Assembly (NCBI GenBank): GCA_963716455.1
Contig: CAVQTK010000009.1
Span: 6,537 to 70,536, forward strand
Direction of reading: 5' to 3'
Source: CAVQTK01 sp963716455
Lineage (GTDB): Bacteria > Pseudomonadota > Gammaproteobacteria > Coxiellales > Coxiellaceae
Length of the DNA: 64,000 bases
A program made the translations under genes and the position numbers. How positions within the stretch are numbered: the stretch's first letter is position 1; every line of letters starts with the position of its first letter. The notes beneath the pieces were generated by a model, which ran no database searches, had not been told where the DNA came from, and saw nothing but the letters and a program-made list of their open reading frames with translations. Below, in pieces: positions 29,801 to 38,102 of the stretch.

Positions 29801-30587
29801 GATTTCGAAAATAAGTGATATTATCAAACGTCACAATCAATTACATACCTTAGGTGAAAGAATAACACCATCATCATCGCAATCTTCTAGTCAAAGTGAG
29901 CCGCCAGATCTTAAACAAGTTACAAACAAAGAGCCTGAACAGAAAGAGCAAAGTCCTCGTTTAGATCCCTCAAACCAAGCCAGATCTACTGCCCCTACTG
30001 TCACTCCATCTGTGGCTAATCTGGGACGCAGTCAGAGTCAGAGAGATCAGGTTCCATTATCTGGTGCAAAATCACCTGAAACTCAAAATTCAAGTTTTCA
30101 TGTAAATAAAGAAGAAGCGCAGAAAAATATGGATGCTATACGTAAAATGCTTTACGATCAAGCATCCCGATATAGGGATATTTCCCGCTATCAAACGACC
30201 AAAGATACATTGGAAGCAATTGCGAAGCTATTGGCAAGAGCGAATATCATTTCTATTATCTTAGAGGGAGGAACTATTCAGTTTAGTGAAAATGATAGAA
30301 GAGAAGTTGGCCTTAAGGATGCGATTACGAGCTTCAAGAATGAATTAGACAAATTTAAAGATCTTACAAAAAAAGATCGCTCTAACCGCTTTACTTTCAT
30401 AAGAACATCACAAAAAGGACAAACTAAAGGTGAGGAACTTTTCTTTGAATCAGTGGAATCAAGTTTGAAAGAATTGTCTCAAAATGTAGACATATCTGAG
30501 AGCTTGGCCAAAAAGACTAGTGAGGAAATTGAACTTGTGAGTCAAGATTCTTATGAAGATGAAGGACGCCACTATATGGGAATTTAG
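26895..30587 (+). CDS. Large effector-like protein with CCQ/GTGG-type domain
   Basis: A frame of 1230 codons. The true N-terminus is probably different: a second frame from ATG 26854 reads MKFSTHKISQWLSNDYWNRF and ends near 27005, and one extra base near 26990 would join it to YASEAREYFK of this frame. Residues about 331-460 form a recognisable unit: GDLTNCCQRLNG, a Lys-rich insertion, GLVWRSRRGNLTFDSWENL, then VTIGTGGKTP. I recall this Cys-Cys-Gln, Trp-Arg, Asp-x-x-Glu, GxGGxTP pattern from uncharacterised proteins of intracellular bacteria. The rest is helical without recognised motifs; residues about 995-1085 are Ser/Gln/Pro-rich and disordered. Function unknown; secreted effector is inference. 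Confidence 0.75.
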   Translation: MIIGIDLLKIAHLLKMMVILIASSKHPRKIMSKYASEAREYFKVIDNEPKKEQFRAALRKLKATSLEKIVFGNDTDEIKSEYSFPEDKEIESRLANLQKEYPLILPEGVSYCEQFKEIFKITKLIADFIECNNDKNNDTAYLYAFKILILFGKDLGKFDKFLNNHNFLKDNTPVKKALDSCLLPSEDTFGVKSVGEGREDEDSPWKDLKPITNIHLEAWRKIVFDSGPKAYPYFRLAIQIEQIKRDVPHSLDDAFNVIIGYQYYNWEEDPLAARLFFELRINESVFQDAIDFSKKAKQHSNIPDLMIKGHEIDKQYNGYYLVKLPVDDLRFYILGDLTNCCQRLNGSAHDFVVHNSMDPNSDVYVLLKQNKKNKKKSKEKESKHQEPDIFQNGKINYENYKIMGQGLVWRSRRGNLTFDSWENLNPAENPIIIAMLQALAKEMVTKEKIIRVTIGTGGKTPPALKEQKLIEDPEKILTGIKYEQDSAHQVNLYYDEQAHIENMPAIEKSLVDILGKEFVSKNKDLSRKLSYNGRALKILSIVPVQEFLKNIITASNSDALTVEQYIKIFDELEEHLSGLSPFVWKCLQSKDPGQVLDTIDLLKSLLDIVCDNENVPVEISNDFIQKTFSLQRENKTHRSEMQTIIKSYKAFVELKLYEDKQAEPLAKFLLEPRKDWTEESKLIPAMLEKFNRSKFREDDELRLAILKFPSKGDGLIKMYELISQFDTENFKHLREFLLYGNIRIDKRINLLRQWLDAGLQVLLAKEHFSSEKRVFNIGDIISKIQKHRLPKHKLEDLFKSLKEIMDSNLPNSEWIISMILKDVREAQNIANLFLSIHKIGPVQYAEFTRYVNECKTYDPIVGQVLAKLHEDKILIQNEGGLFSFVLNLSLEQLRCIDKNYSKINEMQDFLASSNMQSIIGDRSKERLQMYEFLLSHFSEFEAIRSIFTKEPIKNPENFMESLFREGHPAISKISDIIKRHNQLHTLGERITPSSSQSSSQSEPPDLKQVTNKEPEQKEQSPRLDPSNQARSTAPTVTPSVANLGRSQSQRDQVPLSGAKSPETQNSSFHVNKEEAQKNMDAIRKMLYDQASRYRDISRYQTTKDTLEAIAKLLARANIISIILEGGTIQFSENDRREVGLKDAITSFKNELDKFKDLTKKDRSNRFTFIRTSQKGQTKGEELFFESVESSLKELSQNVDISESLAKKTSEEIELVSQDSYEDEGRHYMGI

Positions 30588-30887
30588 AGGCTGCCAATTT
30601 TGCTATTTGCGACAATAGACTTCTTTCCAAACCCGGTATTTTGGACTAATGCAAGGCGGGTTGATTTCGAGAAGCGGAGTTTACATGCGAGTAAATGAGC
30701 ACCGGAGAAAACAACACAACGCAGCAGTAGGTCAAAAGATGAAGTTTGGAAAGAAGTCAAATGAGACTATTGCGACCTTCTTCGCCAACAAGTCCAATTA
30801 ATATAGCTTTATTGATCAGCAGAAGAAGGCTTATCCGTTAAAATTACTTAACTAATGGCTTTAAGTCTAAATGTTTCATAAAACAAA
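30588..30887. other. Intergenic region between convergent genes, filled by a dispersed repeat
   Basis: The 300-bp gap between two convergent genes contains the diverged palindromic element at 30618-30758. Its long inverted ends could fold in RNA and stop transcription from either side. The remaining AT-rich bases show nothing recognisable. Confidence 0.6.
30618..30758. repeat. MITE-like palindromic element, copy 1 (diverged)
   Basis: Ends are GACTTCTTTCCAAAC (30618-30632) and GTTTGGAAAGAAGTC (30744-30758), a perfect 15-bp terminal inverted repeat. The interior has the same layout as the copy at 50215-50361 (CAAGGCG, GAAGCGGAG, GAGCACCGGAG, ACGCAGCAGTAG) but with many changes. There is no coding capacity. 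Confidence 0.75.
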
Positions 30888-33671
30888 TTACTCAAAAGGC
30901 TCTCCGCAGTAGCAGGAAATTTGCACACCAGCCAAATCGCGTAATTTTGCCATTTCTTGCCATCCTTGGCCTTCGGGGGTGATGATTTCACCTACTGTAA
31001 CCATCACGGTAGTGGGAGTTAATAACCACTTATTGTCCGGCAACATGCGCCGCGTTCCATTTAAGCTGATCGGACATACAGGAATGTTGGTTTCAACCGA
31101 TAATTTAAAAGCACCCATTTTAAACGGGCGTAATCCCACTTTATCGGTAAAAGTTCCTTCAGGGAAAATTAATAGTGAACGCTGTTGCAACAATGCTGTT
31201 TCTATTAATTTTTCATCCTGAAGGCTCTCCAGAAAATCGAAGCGATTGACGGGTATATAGGCCAATTTCTTTATAAAAGTGCTAAGTAAAGGCACCTTCA
31301 ATAATTCTTTTTTAACCACAAAGGCAAAATCTATGGGTAAAGCTGCTAATAAAATTATGGCATCTACATAGCTCGCATGGTTGGCTACTAAAATATGCAC
31401 TTGATCCTGTAAATCAGGTCTATAGCCGTTAACTTTGACGTGACAGTTTATTAATTTCAGAATCAGCTTAGTCCATTGACGAACCCACCACAAAGTTCGG
31501 TTATGAGAACAGGGCAGAACTAGTAACCATAAAGGAGGAACAGTTAATATCAAACATATTCCAGCATAGATCATAAAAATTCTTTTTCCTAAGTTAACAA
31601 TGCCCCGCAAAATTTTATTACCCAAACCAGAAAAGAAGATTTTTCCCATTTGCACCCACACCGGCCAAGTGCGACGAGTTAAACAACCTTGTAAATAAGC
31701 TTTTTTACAGGCTGAGCGTTGTAATTTACCACTTGAAGTTTTAGGCAAGGTTCTTGGAGGTACCAAGATAACTTGAGGAGAGATATCTAATGCTTCTGCC
31801 ACTGCAGTAACAATTTGATGAGAGATTTCTTTGTCAACTATCCATTTTTTTTGCCGTACCTCTGCCACCACCACACATTGCTCAGTACCCTTTTCGACAT
31901 CGGTAATGCCAAAAGCAATGACACATCCCTTACGAATAGACACTAGATTATCCGCAATAGCTTCTATTTCTTGAGGATAAATATTACGCCCGGCAATGAT
32001 AATCAGATCTTTTTTTCTACCAGCAATAAAAATGTCTCCTTCTGCTTGATATGCTAAATCTCCAGAATCCCACCAACCTTCATGATAAATAGCTCTAGTT
32101 GCAATTGCATTACGATAATAACCACGCATGCTCGAGGGTCCTTTAAACTGTAAATGTCCCACTTGACGATCTTCAAGCAATTGATGAGTATCATCGACGA
32201 TACGCACTTCATGACCTGGTAATGGCCTTCCACAAGATACCATGGCTAAACCCGTAGCTTGTGAAAGAGATGGAGATATAGATTTTGCTTTACCCTGCTC
32301 ATTGAAAACTTTACGTTCTATATAATCTATTCTAGGGATACGATTAAGCTCCGGGAAAACCAGGGCCACAGTAGATTCAGCTAAGCCATATACAGGTAAA
32401 AATGCTTGAGGATTAAATTGATAAGAAGCAAACTTATCGGTAAATTTTTTGATTGTATTTGCATGTATGGTTTCTGCCCCATTTAATGCCAAACGCCACG
32501 AGCTTAAATCTAACCCTGAAATTTTACTTTCATCAATTTTATTAACACAAAGTTCATAAGCAAAATTAGGTCCCGCAGAAATGGTCCCTCGATAATAGTC
32601 CATTGCCCACAGCCAACGCTCAGCTCGAGTTAAAAACATAAGTGGCGAAAAAATAATAATAGGAATGCCATGATATAAGCTGCCCAACCAAGCTCCTATC
32701 AATCCCATGTCATGGTATAACGGCAACCAACTGACAATTACATCACGGGAATTAATTTGCAGAGCTAAACCAACGGCACGAATATTAGCTAATATATTTT
32801 GATGAGTTAACACTACTCCTTTTGGATCGCCAGTACTTCCAGAAGTATACTGAATTAAAGCTACATCAGTAGCTAAAATAATTTTCTGATAAAATGGAGA
32901 AGATTTTTCTAGCAACTCTTCAACAGTGCAAACCATACGTAATTCAGGAAGAAAAGACTTTAACCATTGGCTTAACCTTCGTGCTGCAGAAAAAGTAATA
33001 AGGTAACGAATTTGCGCATTCGATAATATTTTCGCCTCACGGCGTATGTATTCTTCTATACGATTGGCTTGAGTAGGCGGATAGATAGGAACAGGAACAC
33101 CTCCAGCTAGCAAGATACCAAAAAAAGACCAAAAAAATTCGCGAGAAGTAGGCAACATAATGGCCACTGTCTCTCCTGGTTGCAATGACTGCTCAATTAA
33201 AGCTTGGGCAATATCACTACCTTTTTTCAACAATTCCCCATAAGTAATAATTTGCTCATTGCCATAGTCATCAGGTAAGTAAATATGAGGTCTTTCAGGT
33301 TCCAGTTGTCCATACTGAAACAATAAATCAATTAAAGTTTCAGTCGAATTGGGATCAATCCGGGATGGACCAAATGGGAAGTAAAATTTCTTTTTTTCTT
33401 TTTGGACAATAGGAACAACTTGTTGCAGAGCAGAAATAAAATCCTGCAGTGAAATTATTTTTGCCAACTGCACATCTGGAATTTGCACTGCAAATTCATT
33501 TTCGATACGGCGAAATAATTCCGCTTGTTCCAAGCTACCTAAGCCTAGATCATGCTCTAAAGAATCTTTTAATGAAAGCTCCTTCTCAATTTTTTTTGAT
33601 TTTAATTCAGTCAGGAAATCATATGTAATTTTTATTAATCGTGATTCTACCATTGATAATTCTTTAGACAT
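30888..33671 (-). CDS. Acyl carrier protein / fatty acyl-AMP ligase / PlsC-type acyltransferase fusion
   Basis: Three lipid domains in one 927-residue chain. The N-terminal acyl carrier domain has LGLGSLEQAEL, with the serine expected to carry phosphopantetheine. A large AMP-forming acyl-activating domain follows: IQYTSGSTGDPKGVVLTHQN (phosphate loop), WLPLYHDMGLIGAWLGSLYH, VYGLAESTVAL and GWWDSGDLAY with IIAGRNIYPQEIE, most like fatty acyl-AMP ligases. After two hydrophobic segments comes a PlsC acyltransferase with NHASYVD (the HX4D site) and FPEGTFTD. It could activate a fatty acid, load it on its own carrier domain and pass it to a lysophospholipid or similar acceptor. ATG 33671 has AGGAA upstream and is preferred to GTG 33692. 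Confidence 0.9.
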   Translation of the reverse strand: MSKELSMVESRLIKITYDFLTELKSKKIEKELSLKDSLEHDLGLGSLEQAELFRRIENEFAVQIPDVQLAKIISLQDFISALQQVVPIVQKEKKKFYFPFGPSRIDPNSTETLIDLLFQYGQLEPERPHIYLPDDYGNEQIITYGELLKKGSDIAQALIEQSLQPGETVAIMLPTSREFFWSFFGILLAGGVPVPIYPPTQANRIEEYIRREAKILSNAQIRYLITFSAARRLSQWLKSFLPELRMVCTVEELLEKSSPFYQKIILATDVALIQYTSGSTGDPKGVVLTHQNILANIRAVGLALQINSRDVIVSWLPLYHDMGLIGAWLGSLYHGIPIIIFSPLMFLTRAERWLWAMDYYRGTISAGPNFAYELCVNKIDESKISGLDLSSWRLALNGAETIHANTIKKFTDKFASYQFNPQAFLPVYGLAESTVALVFPELNRIPRIDYIERKVFNEQGKAKSISPSLSQATGLAMVSCGRPLPGHEVRIVDDTHQLLEDRQVGHLQFKGPSSMRGYYRNAIATRAIYHEGWWDSGDLAYQAEGDIFIAGRKKDLIIIAGRNIYPQEIEAIADNLVSIRKGCVIAFGITDVEKGTEQCVVVAEVRQKKWIVDKEISHQIVTAVAEALDISPQVILVPPRTLPKTSSGKLQRSACKKAYLQGCLTRRTWPVWVQMGKIFFSGLGNKILRGIVNLGKRIFMIYAGICLILTVPPLWLLVLPCSHNRTLWWVRQWTKLILKLINCHVKVNGYRPDLQDQVHILVANHASYVDAIILLAALPIDFAFVVKKELLKVPLLSTFIKKLAYIPVNRFDFLESLQDEKLIETALLQQRSLLIFPEGTFTDKVGLRPFKMGAFKLSVETNIPVCPISLNGTRRMLPDNKWLLTPTTVMVTVGEIITPEGQGWQEMAKLRDLAGVQISCYCGEPFE

Positions 33672-33698
33672 AATATTCCTATATAAGTTCACGTTCTA

Positions 33699-34787
33699 CT
33701 AAGAATAATAAAGCCATGAAGAAATATCTAGATTTTTTGTGACAAACGAAACTTTTTCATGGTTTAGAAGCCATTGTTTTCGTATTAACCCTCCACCATA
33801 ACCACCTAATTCGCCATTGCTATTAATAACACGATGGCAAGGAATGATAATAGCTAATTGATTTGAGCCATTAGCATGAGCAACCGCGCGGAAGGCCGTA
33901 GGTCTTGCAACGGCTTTAGCGACATCTAAATAAGAACGTGTTTCACCAAAAGGAATTTTTTTCAATTCTTCCCACACAAATTTTTGGAATGGCGATCCTA
34001 AAAAGAACAATGGAGTATGAAATTCTTTTAAAGTGCCGGCAAAATAAGCTTTTAGTTCCTTTTCAAGCAAATTAATGGGTGGTGTATAGCCAGGAATGAT
34101 CACTGACTGGGTTCTTATCCTTAAGCGTTCAATTTTACGTTCTAATCCTCGACAATCCACAAATTCAATCAAATATAAAGCCTCATCAGAAGCGATAGCA
34201 ATCATTGGCCCAAGCGGCGTATCTAACCAAGCTGCTTTAAGAATATTATTATATCCCAATTTGGTAGGTGCGGCTCCCATAATACGGGAAAAAGCATCGC
34301 GAAAACCACTACTTGATTCATAACCAGCCGAAAGTTGTGCCTCTATCACTGTATCTCCCGCCCTTATCTGTTTTATAGATAAGCCAATACGTCGAGCACG
34401 CGCATATCCAACAAAAGTCAGGCCAAATCTTTTTTTGAATTGACGCCTTGCAGTTGTAGCATCTATAGACAAATTTTGAAAATCGCTGTCTTTCCAGCGT
34501 TTTGCGGGATCCTCCTCAACAGCTTTTATTAGCATGTTCACAACTTTTGAAATTTGATTGGGATAAGCAAGTGGCTGACAACGTTTACACGGACGAAAGG
34601 AAGCAAATAATGCTTGCTTAATTGTTTCGAAAAATTCACAATTCACGAACTTTGGTTTTCTTGCCGGACAAGTTGGACGACAAAACACCCCCGTCGTTTT
34701 TACACCCACGTAAAAAACTCCTTCATACTCTGTTTTTTTACTGAGTAATGCCTGGTAGTATTCTCTCTTTCGTGCATCATCGATCAT
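33699..34787 (-). CDS. ada: Ada, bifunctional DNA methylation-damage repair protein and transcriptional activator
   Basis: A 362-residue protein in the Ada layout. The N-terminal domain repairs methylphosphotriesters with a zinc-bound cysteine set (Cys36, Cys40, Cys67, Cys70 in VFCRPTCPAR and RPCKRCQP). An AraC-type helix-turn-helix follows (YARARRIGLSIKQIRAGDTV, SAGYESSSGFRDAFSRIMGA). The C-terminal domain is O6-methylguanine-DNA methyltransferase with Cys317 in IIPCHRVINSNGELGGYGGG. ATG 34787, with GGAG upstream, was chosen. Ada proteins switch on their own gene when methylated. The acyl-AMP ligase gene begins 27 bp downstream and may be co-transcribed. Confidence 0.95.
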   Translation of the reverse strand: MIDDARKREYYQALLSKKTEYEGVFYVGVKTTGVFCRPTCPARKPKFVNCEFFETIKQALFASFRPCKRCQPLAYPNQISKVVNMLIKAVEEDPAKRWKDSDFQNLSIDATTARRQFKKRFGLTFVGYARARRIGLSIKQIRAGDTVIEAQLSAGYESSSGFRDAFSRIMGAAPTKLGYNNILKAAWLDTPLGPMIAIASDEALYLIEFVDCRGLERKIERLRIRTQSVIIPGYTPPINLLEKELKAYFAGTLKEFHTPLFFLGSPFQKFVWEELKKIPFGETRSYLDVAKAVARPTAFRAVAHANGSNQLAIIIPCHRVINSNGELGGYGGGLIRKQWLLNHEKVSFVTKNLDISSWLYYS

Positions 34788-34945
34788 CAATAGTCTCCAA
34801 ATCTCTTAATCGTATTATTATAACGTATTGATTTAAATCTGTAGCCGAAATTTGGACTTTAATTTTTATAGCAGTTCCCGTTTCTATAAAAATGGAAATT
34901 GCTATAAAAAATAAAAATTCCCGCGGCAAGCCGCGGCGAACAAAT
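34788..34945. other. Gap between corA and ada with two inverted repeats
   Basis: Besides the terminator hairpin at 34905-34936, a wider inverted repeat is present: TTTTTATAGCA (34863-34873) and TGCTATAAAAA (34900-34910). Read leftward this lies between corA and the ada start, so it may be part of a compound terminator or of the ada control region. Confidence 0.4.
34905..34936 (-). terminator. Rho-independent terminator of corA
   Basis: On the minus strand, 9 bases after the corA stop, CCGCGGC and GCCGCGG form a strong GC stem with a very small loop (34921-34936), followed by GAATTTTTATTTTTT. This is the standard hairpin plus T-tract arrangement. Confidence 0.8.
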
Positions 34946-35920
34946 TTAAAACCATTTCTTTTTTTTGAAAATATAAACCAGTAAAAGACCACACAAAACC
35001 ATAAGCCCAAGTGCACCAAAATAACCGTATTTCCAATGCTGCTCGGGTATATAAAAATTCATTCCATATATTCCAGCAATTAAAGACAAGGGTAAGAAAA
35101 TAGCTGTTATCGCTGTCAAAATTTTCATTGATTTACTAATATTTTGCATCAAGGCATTATCAATTTGATCCAAAACACTATTTAAAATAGCTCGGATTGA
35201 ATCTATTTGCATAAAAATAATTTGGCTATTATTAAAAAGATTTCTTAGTGAATGTTGGCACTTTGGAGATATCACTGGTATACTTCTTGCCGAAATTCGC
35301 ATCAAAGTATCGCGAATTGTTGAAATATAATATTTAGTTTTGGTAGCCTGTTTTTTTATATTCATGACTTCATTATAAAGCTGTTCCGGCATTCCTCGAA
35401 CTTTTAAATCTATCTGATGTGATGATAATTCAAAATCAAGCAGCACTTTAGAATAATCATTAATAATGTTATCTAACAACAAAAACAAAATAAAACAAGA
35501 AGTTTTTGCATACGGTAAAGCTTTTTGACAATTTTTCCTGAATAATTTTAAAGCCGGAATTTCCACATTAGCTGCTGTAAAACAAAAGCGAGGAGTCAGA
35601 TAAATCATCAATTTTTTAAATTCAATTTCTGATTCCATTTCAAGGTTAGTAGAAACTACACATTCGATTTGAATACTAAGTGAGGCTTCATCATCCAACA
35701 CGGTTTGAATAGTATCTTCAACATGACAAGCTTCGATCACATTGCTGGGTAGTTGTAATTTTTCAGCAATTAACTGCAGATATTTTTTTTGCTGTAAGTT
35801 AACATGAATCCAATAGATTTTATGTTCTTGAGCATCTATTGCAAACTCTTCAAGATTCAATTCTCGAAGCTGATTTTTTAGTAAATCAAATTCAATAATC
35901 ATTGATTCAAAAACGTCCAT
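34946..35920 (-). CDS. corA: CorA family divalent cation transporter
   Basis: A 324-residue inner-membrane channel for magnesium or a related divalent cation. It has a long cytoplasmic N-terminal domain, and two C-terminal membrane helices, with the diagnostic YGMNFYIPE immediately after the first (TAIFLPLSLIAGIYGMN). The second helix is GALGLMVLCGLLLVYIF, followed by the basic tail KKKKW. It is monocistronic by appearance: a clear terminator follows the stop. Confidence 0.92.
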   Translation of the reverse strand: MDVFESMIIEFDLLKNQLRELNLEEFAIDAQEHKIYWIHVNLQQKKYLQLIAEKLQLPSNVIEACHVEDTIQTVLDDEASLSIQIECVVSTNLEMESEIEFKKLMIYLTPRFCFTAANVEIPALKLFRKNCQKALPYAKTSCFILFLLLDNIINDYSKVLLDFELSSHQIDLKVRGMPEQLYNEVMNIKKQATKTKYYISTIRDTLMRISARSIPVISPKCQHSLRNLFNNSQIIFMQIDSIRAILNSVLDQIDNALMQNISKSMKILTAITAIFLPLSLIAGIYGMNFYIPEQHWKYGYFGALGLMVLCGLLLVYIFKKKKWF

Positions 35921-36264
35921 ATTTTTCCTTAGAATTATATCTAATTGTAAGACCTGATTTTCCCTAACAATTTAGTTTTCTTTAGCATATCAATATAGAA
36001 TATTTTAAAGTCCCTTTCTTCAGAAATTTACTATTAAAATGCATTTTATGCAACTTTTTATATCTTATTAACATGGCAAAAGGATTAGGTAACTAGATAA
36101 CAAGTTATCATATATTATTTCTTGAGATAAGCCTATGTGACAAAGTAACCCAGAAAATGATGCTTTTCTCCAAATCCCATATTGCTTTGACATGGGCATT
36201 AAAATATAATGCATCTTTAATGTTTTATTAGTTGACCCAAATTATTTGCGCGGAGTAGAAAGAT
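35921..36264. other. Divergent intergenic region with a candidate promoter for the IQ-motif gene
   Basis: A 344-bp AT-rich gap. A perfect TATAAT lies at 36205-36210, with a weak TTGCTT 17 bp upstream (36182-36187). TTTAATGTT-TT-ATTAG at 36216-36231 is a partial match to the PmrA half-site spacing (TTAA then TTAG, 11 bp apart). No RNA gene or terminator was recognised. Confidence 0.4.
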
Positions 36265-37575
36265 ATGAAAGACGAAATCCCCGGGTTATTAACAAATACT
36301 GAAACTAAACTCCTTCCTCTTGCTCACGAACAAAAAAAAAATTCTCAAGAGCAAGCTAGTTTAACTATCCAATCCTTTTGGAGAAAAAAAAGCTTTTTTG
36401 CCAAATTTCTATGCTTATTGGAAGCAACACCTATTGAGATCAGCCTAGGTTACTTCAATAATCTATTTAATAAAATGCTTGATTATTGCATTATTCTAGA
36501 AGCTCATTTTAGTTTACAGATAGTGCCCGATGAAAAAACGAAATCCCACATTCATGTATTTAGATGCAAAGACAGTAAACCTATAGTAAAAAGCAAGGTG
36601 ACACTTGATCTGAAATCAACTGACAATGGATTAACAGTGGAAGAGCTAAAAATTTTACAAACAATAATTCAGCTAAAATCACCCAAAGTAATGACGCTAT
36701 CTGAAAATAACGTATTATTCTCCAAGCTCTCTGCACTTTGCAGTTATGATCTGCACATTAAAAACGATTTAAAAATAATTACCCGAGCTATTTTTACTCC
36801 ACCCTATAAATCTTCCCTACGTCAATCTAATAAAACCTTAGGTCATTTAATGGATATACTTATATTTTTATTTGCTGATAAAAAATCTCTATCCATAGAT
36901 ATTATTAGAGTTTTGAAAGACGCATTTACTATTATGAGTTCCCCTAAAGAATTAAAAGTTACTCATATTGAAGATGAAACATATCATCAAGTTAATTTAA
37001 TTGAATTAAGGGAAAAAATGGCTTCCCAAAAGAAGGAAACTTATTGGGGGGAGAGCAGAGATATAAAAGCAACGGATATTGTAACTGTGATCCATTACGG
37101 CGGCCATCAATCCATTCGCAGCTTCATCTATCGTGGAAAACCAGGATATCGACTTACGTCGGATACAGGCTTAGGATTACAAGTTACACCAATTCAAGGG
37201 CAACTTACCTATAAAGAACTCTTTCAAAACTACCCTATTGCTTGGAAATATAGGGGAAGAGATATGAATTCAATAACAGCATATGATGATCAAGCTTTAC
37301 TTTTTGCTTACATTGAAGCAAAACACCTATTACCCGCTTATAATGACAATGAGGCTGGTTTAAGACCTGAGTCCGTAGTCTATTTAAAAGGAATTAAAAT
37401 AGAAAAACTTTCTACTACAAATAAAAATGTGAATTATAGATGGATGTATATGGGTGACAGTAAAACATCGTTGTTCGCACCCTATTCTGGGAAAAGCACA
37501 AAATTGCTTTCTGCGCGTTGCCAATCCTCAGCTGAAAGAGTTGAAAAATATTTTATGCAAGCACTAGATCTATGA
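36265..37575 (+). CDS. Effector-like protein with N-terminal IQ motif
   Basis: A 436-residue soluble protein in no family I recognise. GGAG precedes the ATG. Residues 30-48 (EQASLTIQSFWRKKSFFAK) fit the calmodulin-binding IQ pattern IQxxxRKxxxxxK, a eukaryotic motif rarely meaningful in free-living bacteria. The C-terminal half is rich in aromatic and charged residues (HYGGHQSIRSFIYRGKPGYR, NYPIAWKYRGRDMNSITAYD) and may hold an enzymatic or binding domain. It sits beside the ADP-ribosyltransferase-like gene in the same orientation. A secreted, host calmodulin-responsive effector (as Legionella SidJ is) is an attractive but unproven reading. Confidence 0.7.
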   Translation: MKDEIPGLLTNTETKLLPLAHEQKKNSQEQASLTIQSFWRKKSFFAKFLCLLEATPIEISLGYFNNLFNKMLDYCIILEAHFSLQIVPDEKTKSHIHVFRCKDSKPIVKSKVTLDLKSTDNGLTVEELKILQTIIQLKSPKVMTLSENNVLFSKLSALCSYDLHIKNDLKIITRAIFTPPYKSSLRQSNKTLGHLMDILIFLFADKKSLSIDIIRVLKDAFTIMSSPKELKVTHIEDETYHQVNLIELREKMASQKKETYWGESRDIKATDIVTVIHYGGHQSIRSFIYRGKPGYRLTSDTGLGLQVTPIQGQLTYKELFQNYPIAWKYRGRDMNSITAYDDQALLFAYIEAKHLLPAYNDNEAGLRPESVVYLKGIKIEKLSTTNKNVNYRWMYMGDSKTSLFAPYSGKSTKLLSARCQSSAERVEKYFMQALDL

Positions 37576-38102
37576 ATGTAAACCGTTCATGAGGTTTAAT
37601 TTGCCAACGCAGAAAGCCCAATTTTATAATAAATATCAGGCACTTCAAAATTAGATTGAGACGTATCGTTTTTATAAAAAAATTCACCCCACCTTTTTGT
37701 GCTTTCTTCATGAAATCTAAACAAAGTTATTTTCCACATTTCTATAATTTACTCATTGCAAAACGTTCTTTTTTGTAAAAAATTTATTTTTTTGAGAAAA
37801 TCAAAAAAGCCACTCCGCTTTTCACGCTCTTCTTTTGAAAACACGCCGCCATCAGATTTATCTTCCTTATTTTCATGAGTAACCCCTATTTTTTGGTTCC
37901 GTATACCTCACCTTTTTTAGACCATTATAATTATTTTTATTATTTTAATTTACTTCTATTAAGAAAACCTTAAGCCAACTCGGCAAAAAAATAGAAAATC
38001 TGTCAGAGAAAAGCAGAAATTAATCCGGCCTTAAGGTTATTACCTTATCATTAGAGACTATTGCAAAAAAATATTAAAAAATAAAATTTATAGAAGGTTA
38101 GT
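37576..38102. other. Intergenic region with a coding remnant and a TTAA direct repeat
   Basis: A 527-bp gap. On the minus strand, about 37755-37910, an open stretch without a start codon reads like protein (VTHENKEDKSDGGVFSKEER, SGFFDFLKKINFLQKRTF), probably a gene remnant. At 37957-37975 the minus strand reads CTTAAGGTTTTCTTAATAG, listed separately. CTTAAGGTTAT recurs on the plus strand at 38030-38040. No RNA gene was recognised. Confidence 0.45.
37957..37975 (-). promoter_or_regulatory. Candidate PmrA-type direct repeat
   Basis: CTTAAGGTT, two bases, CTTAATAGA on the minus strand: two CTTAA half-sites exactly 11 bp apart. It lies 128 bp upstream of the ADP-ribosyltransferase-like gene but points the other way, toward a coding remnant, so its role for the downstream gene is doubtful. 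Confidence 0.3.

Noticed and set aside
34777..35019. 80-codon minus-strand open frame between corA and ada
   Set aside because: It overlaps the conserved C-terminus of corA in another frame and runs through the terminator hairpin, so it is not a gene.
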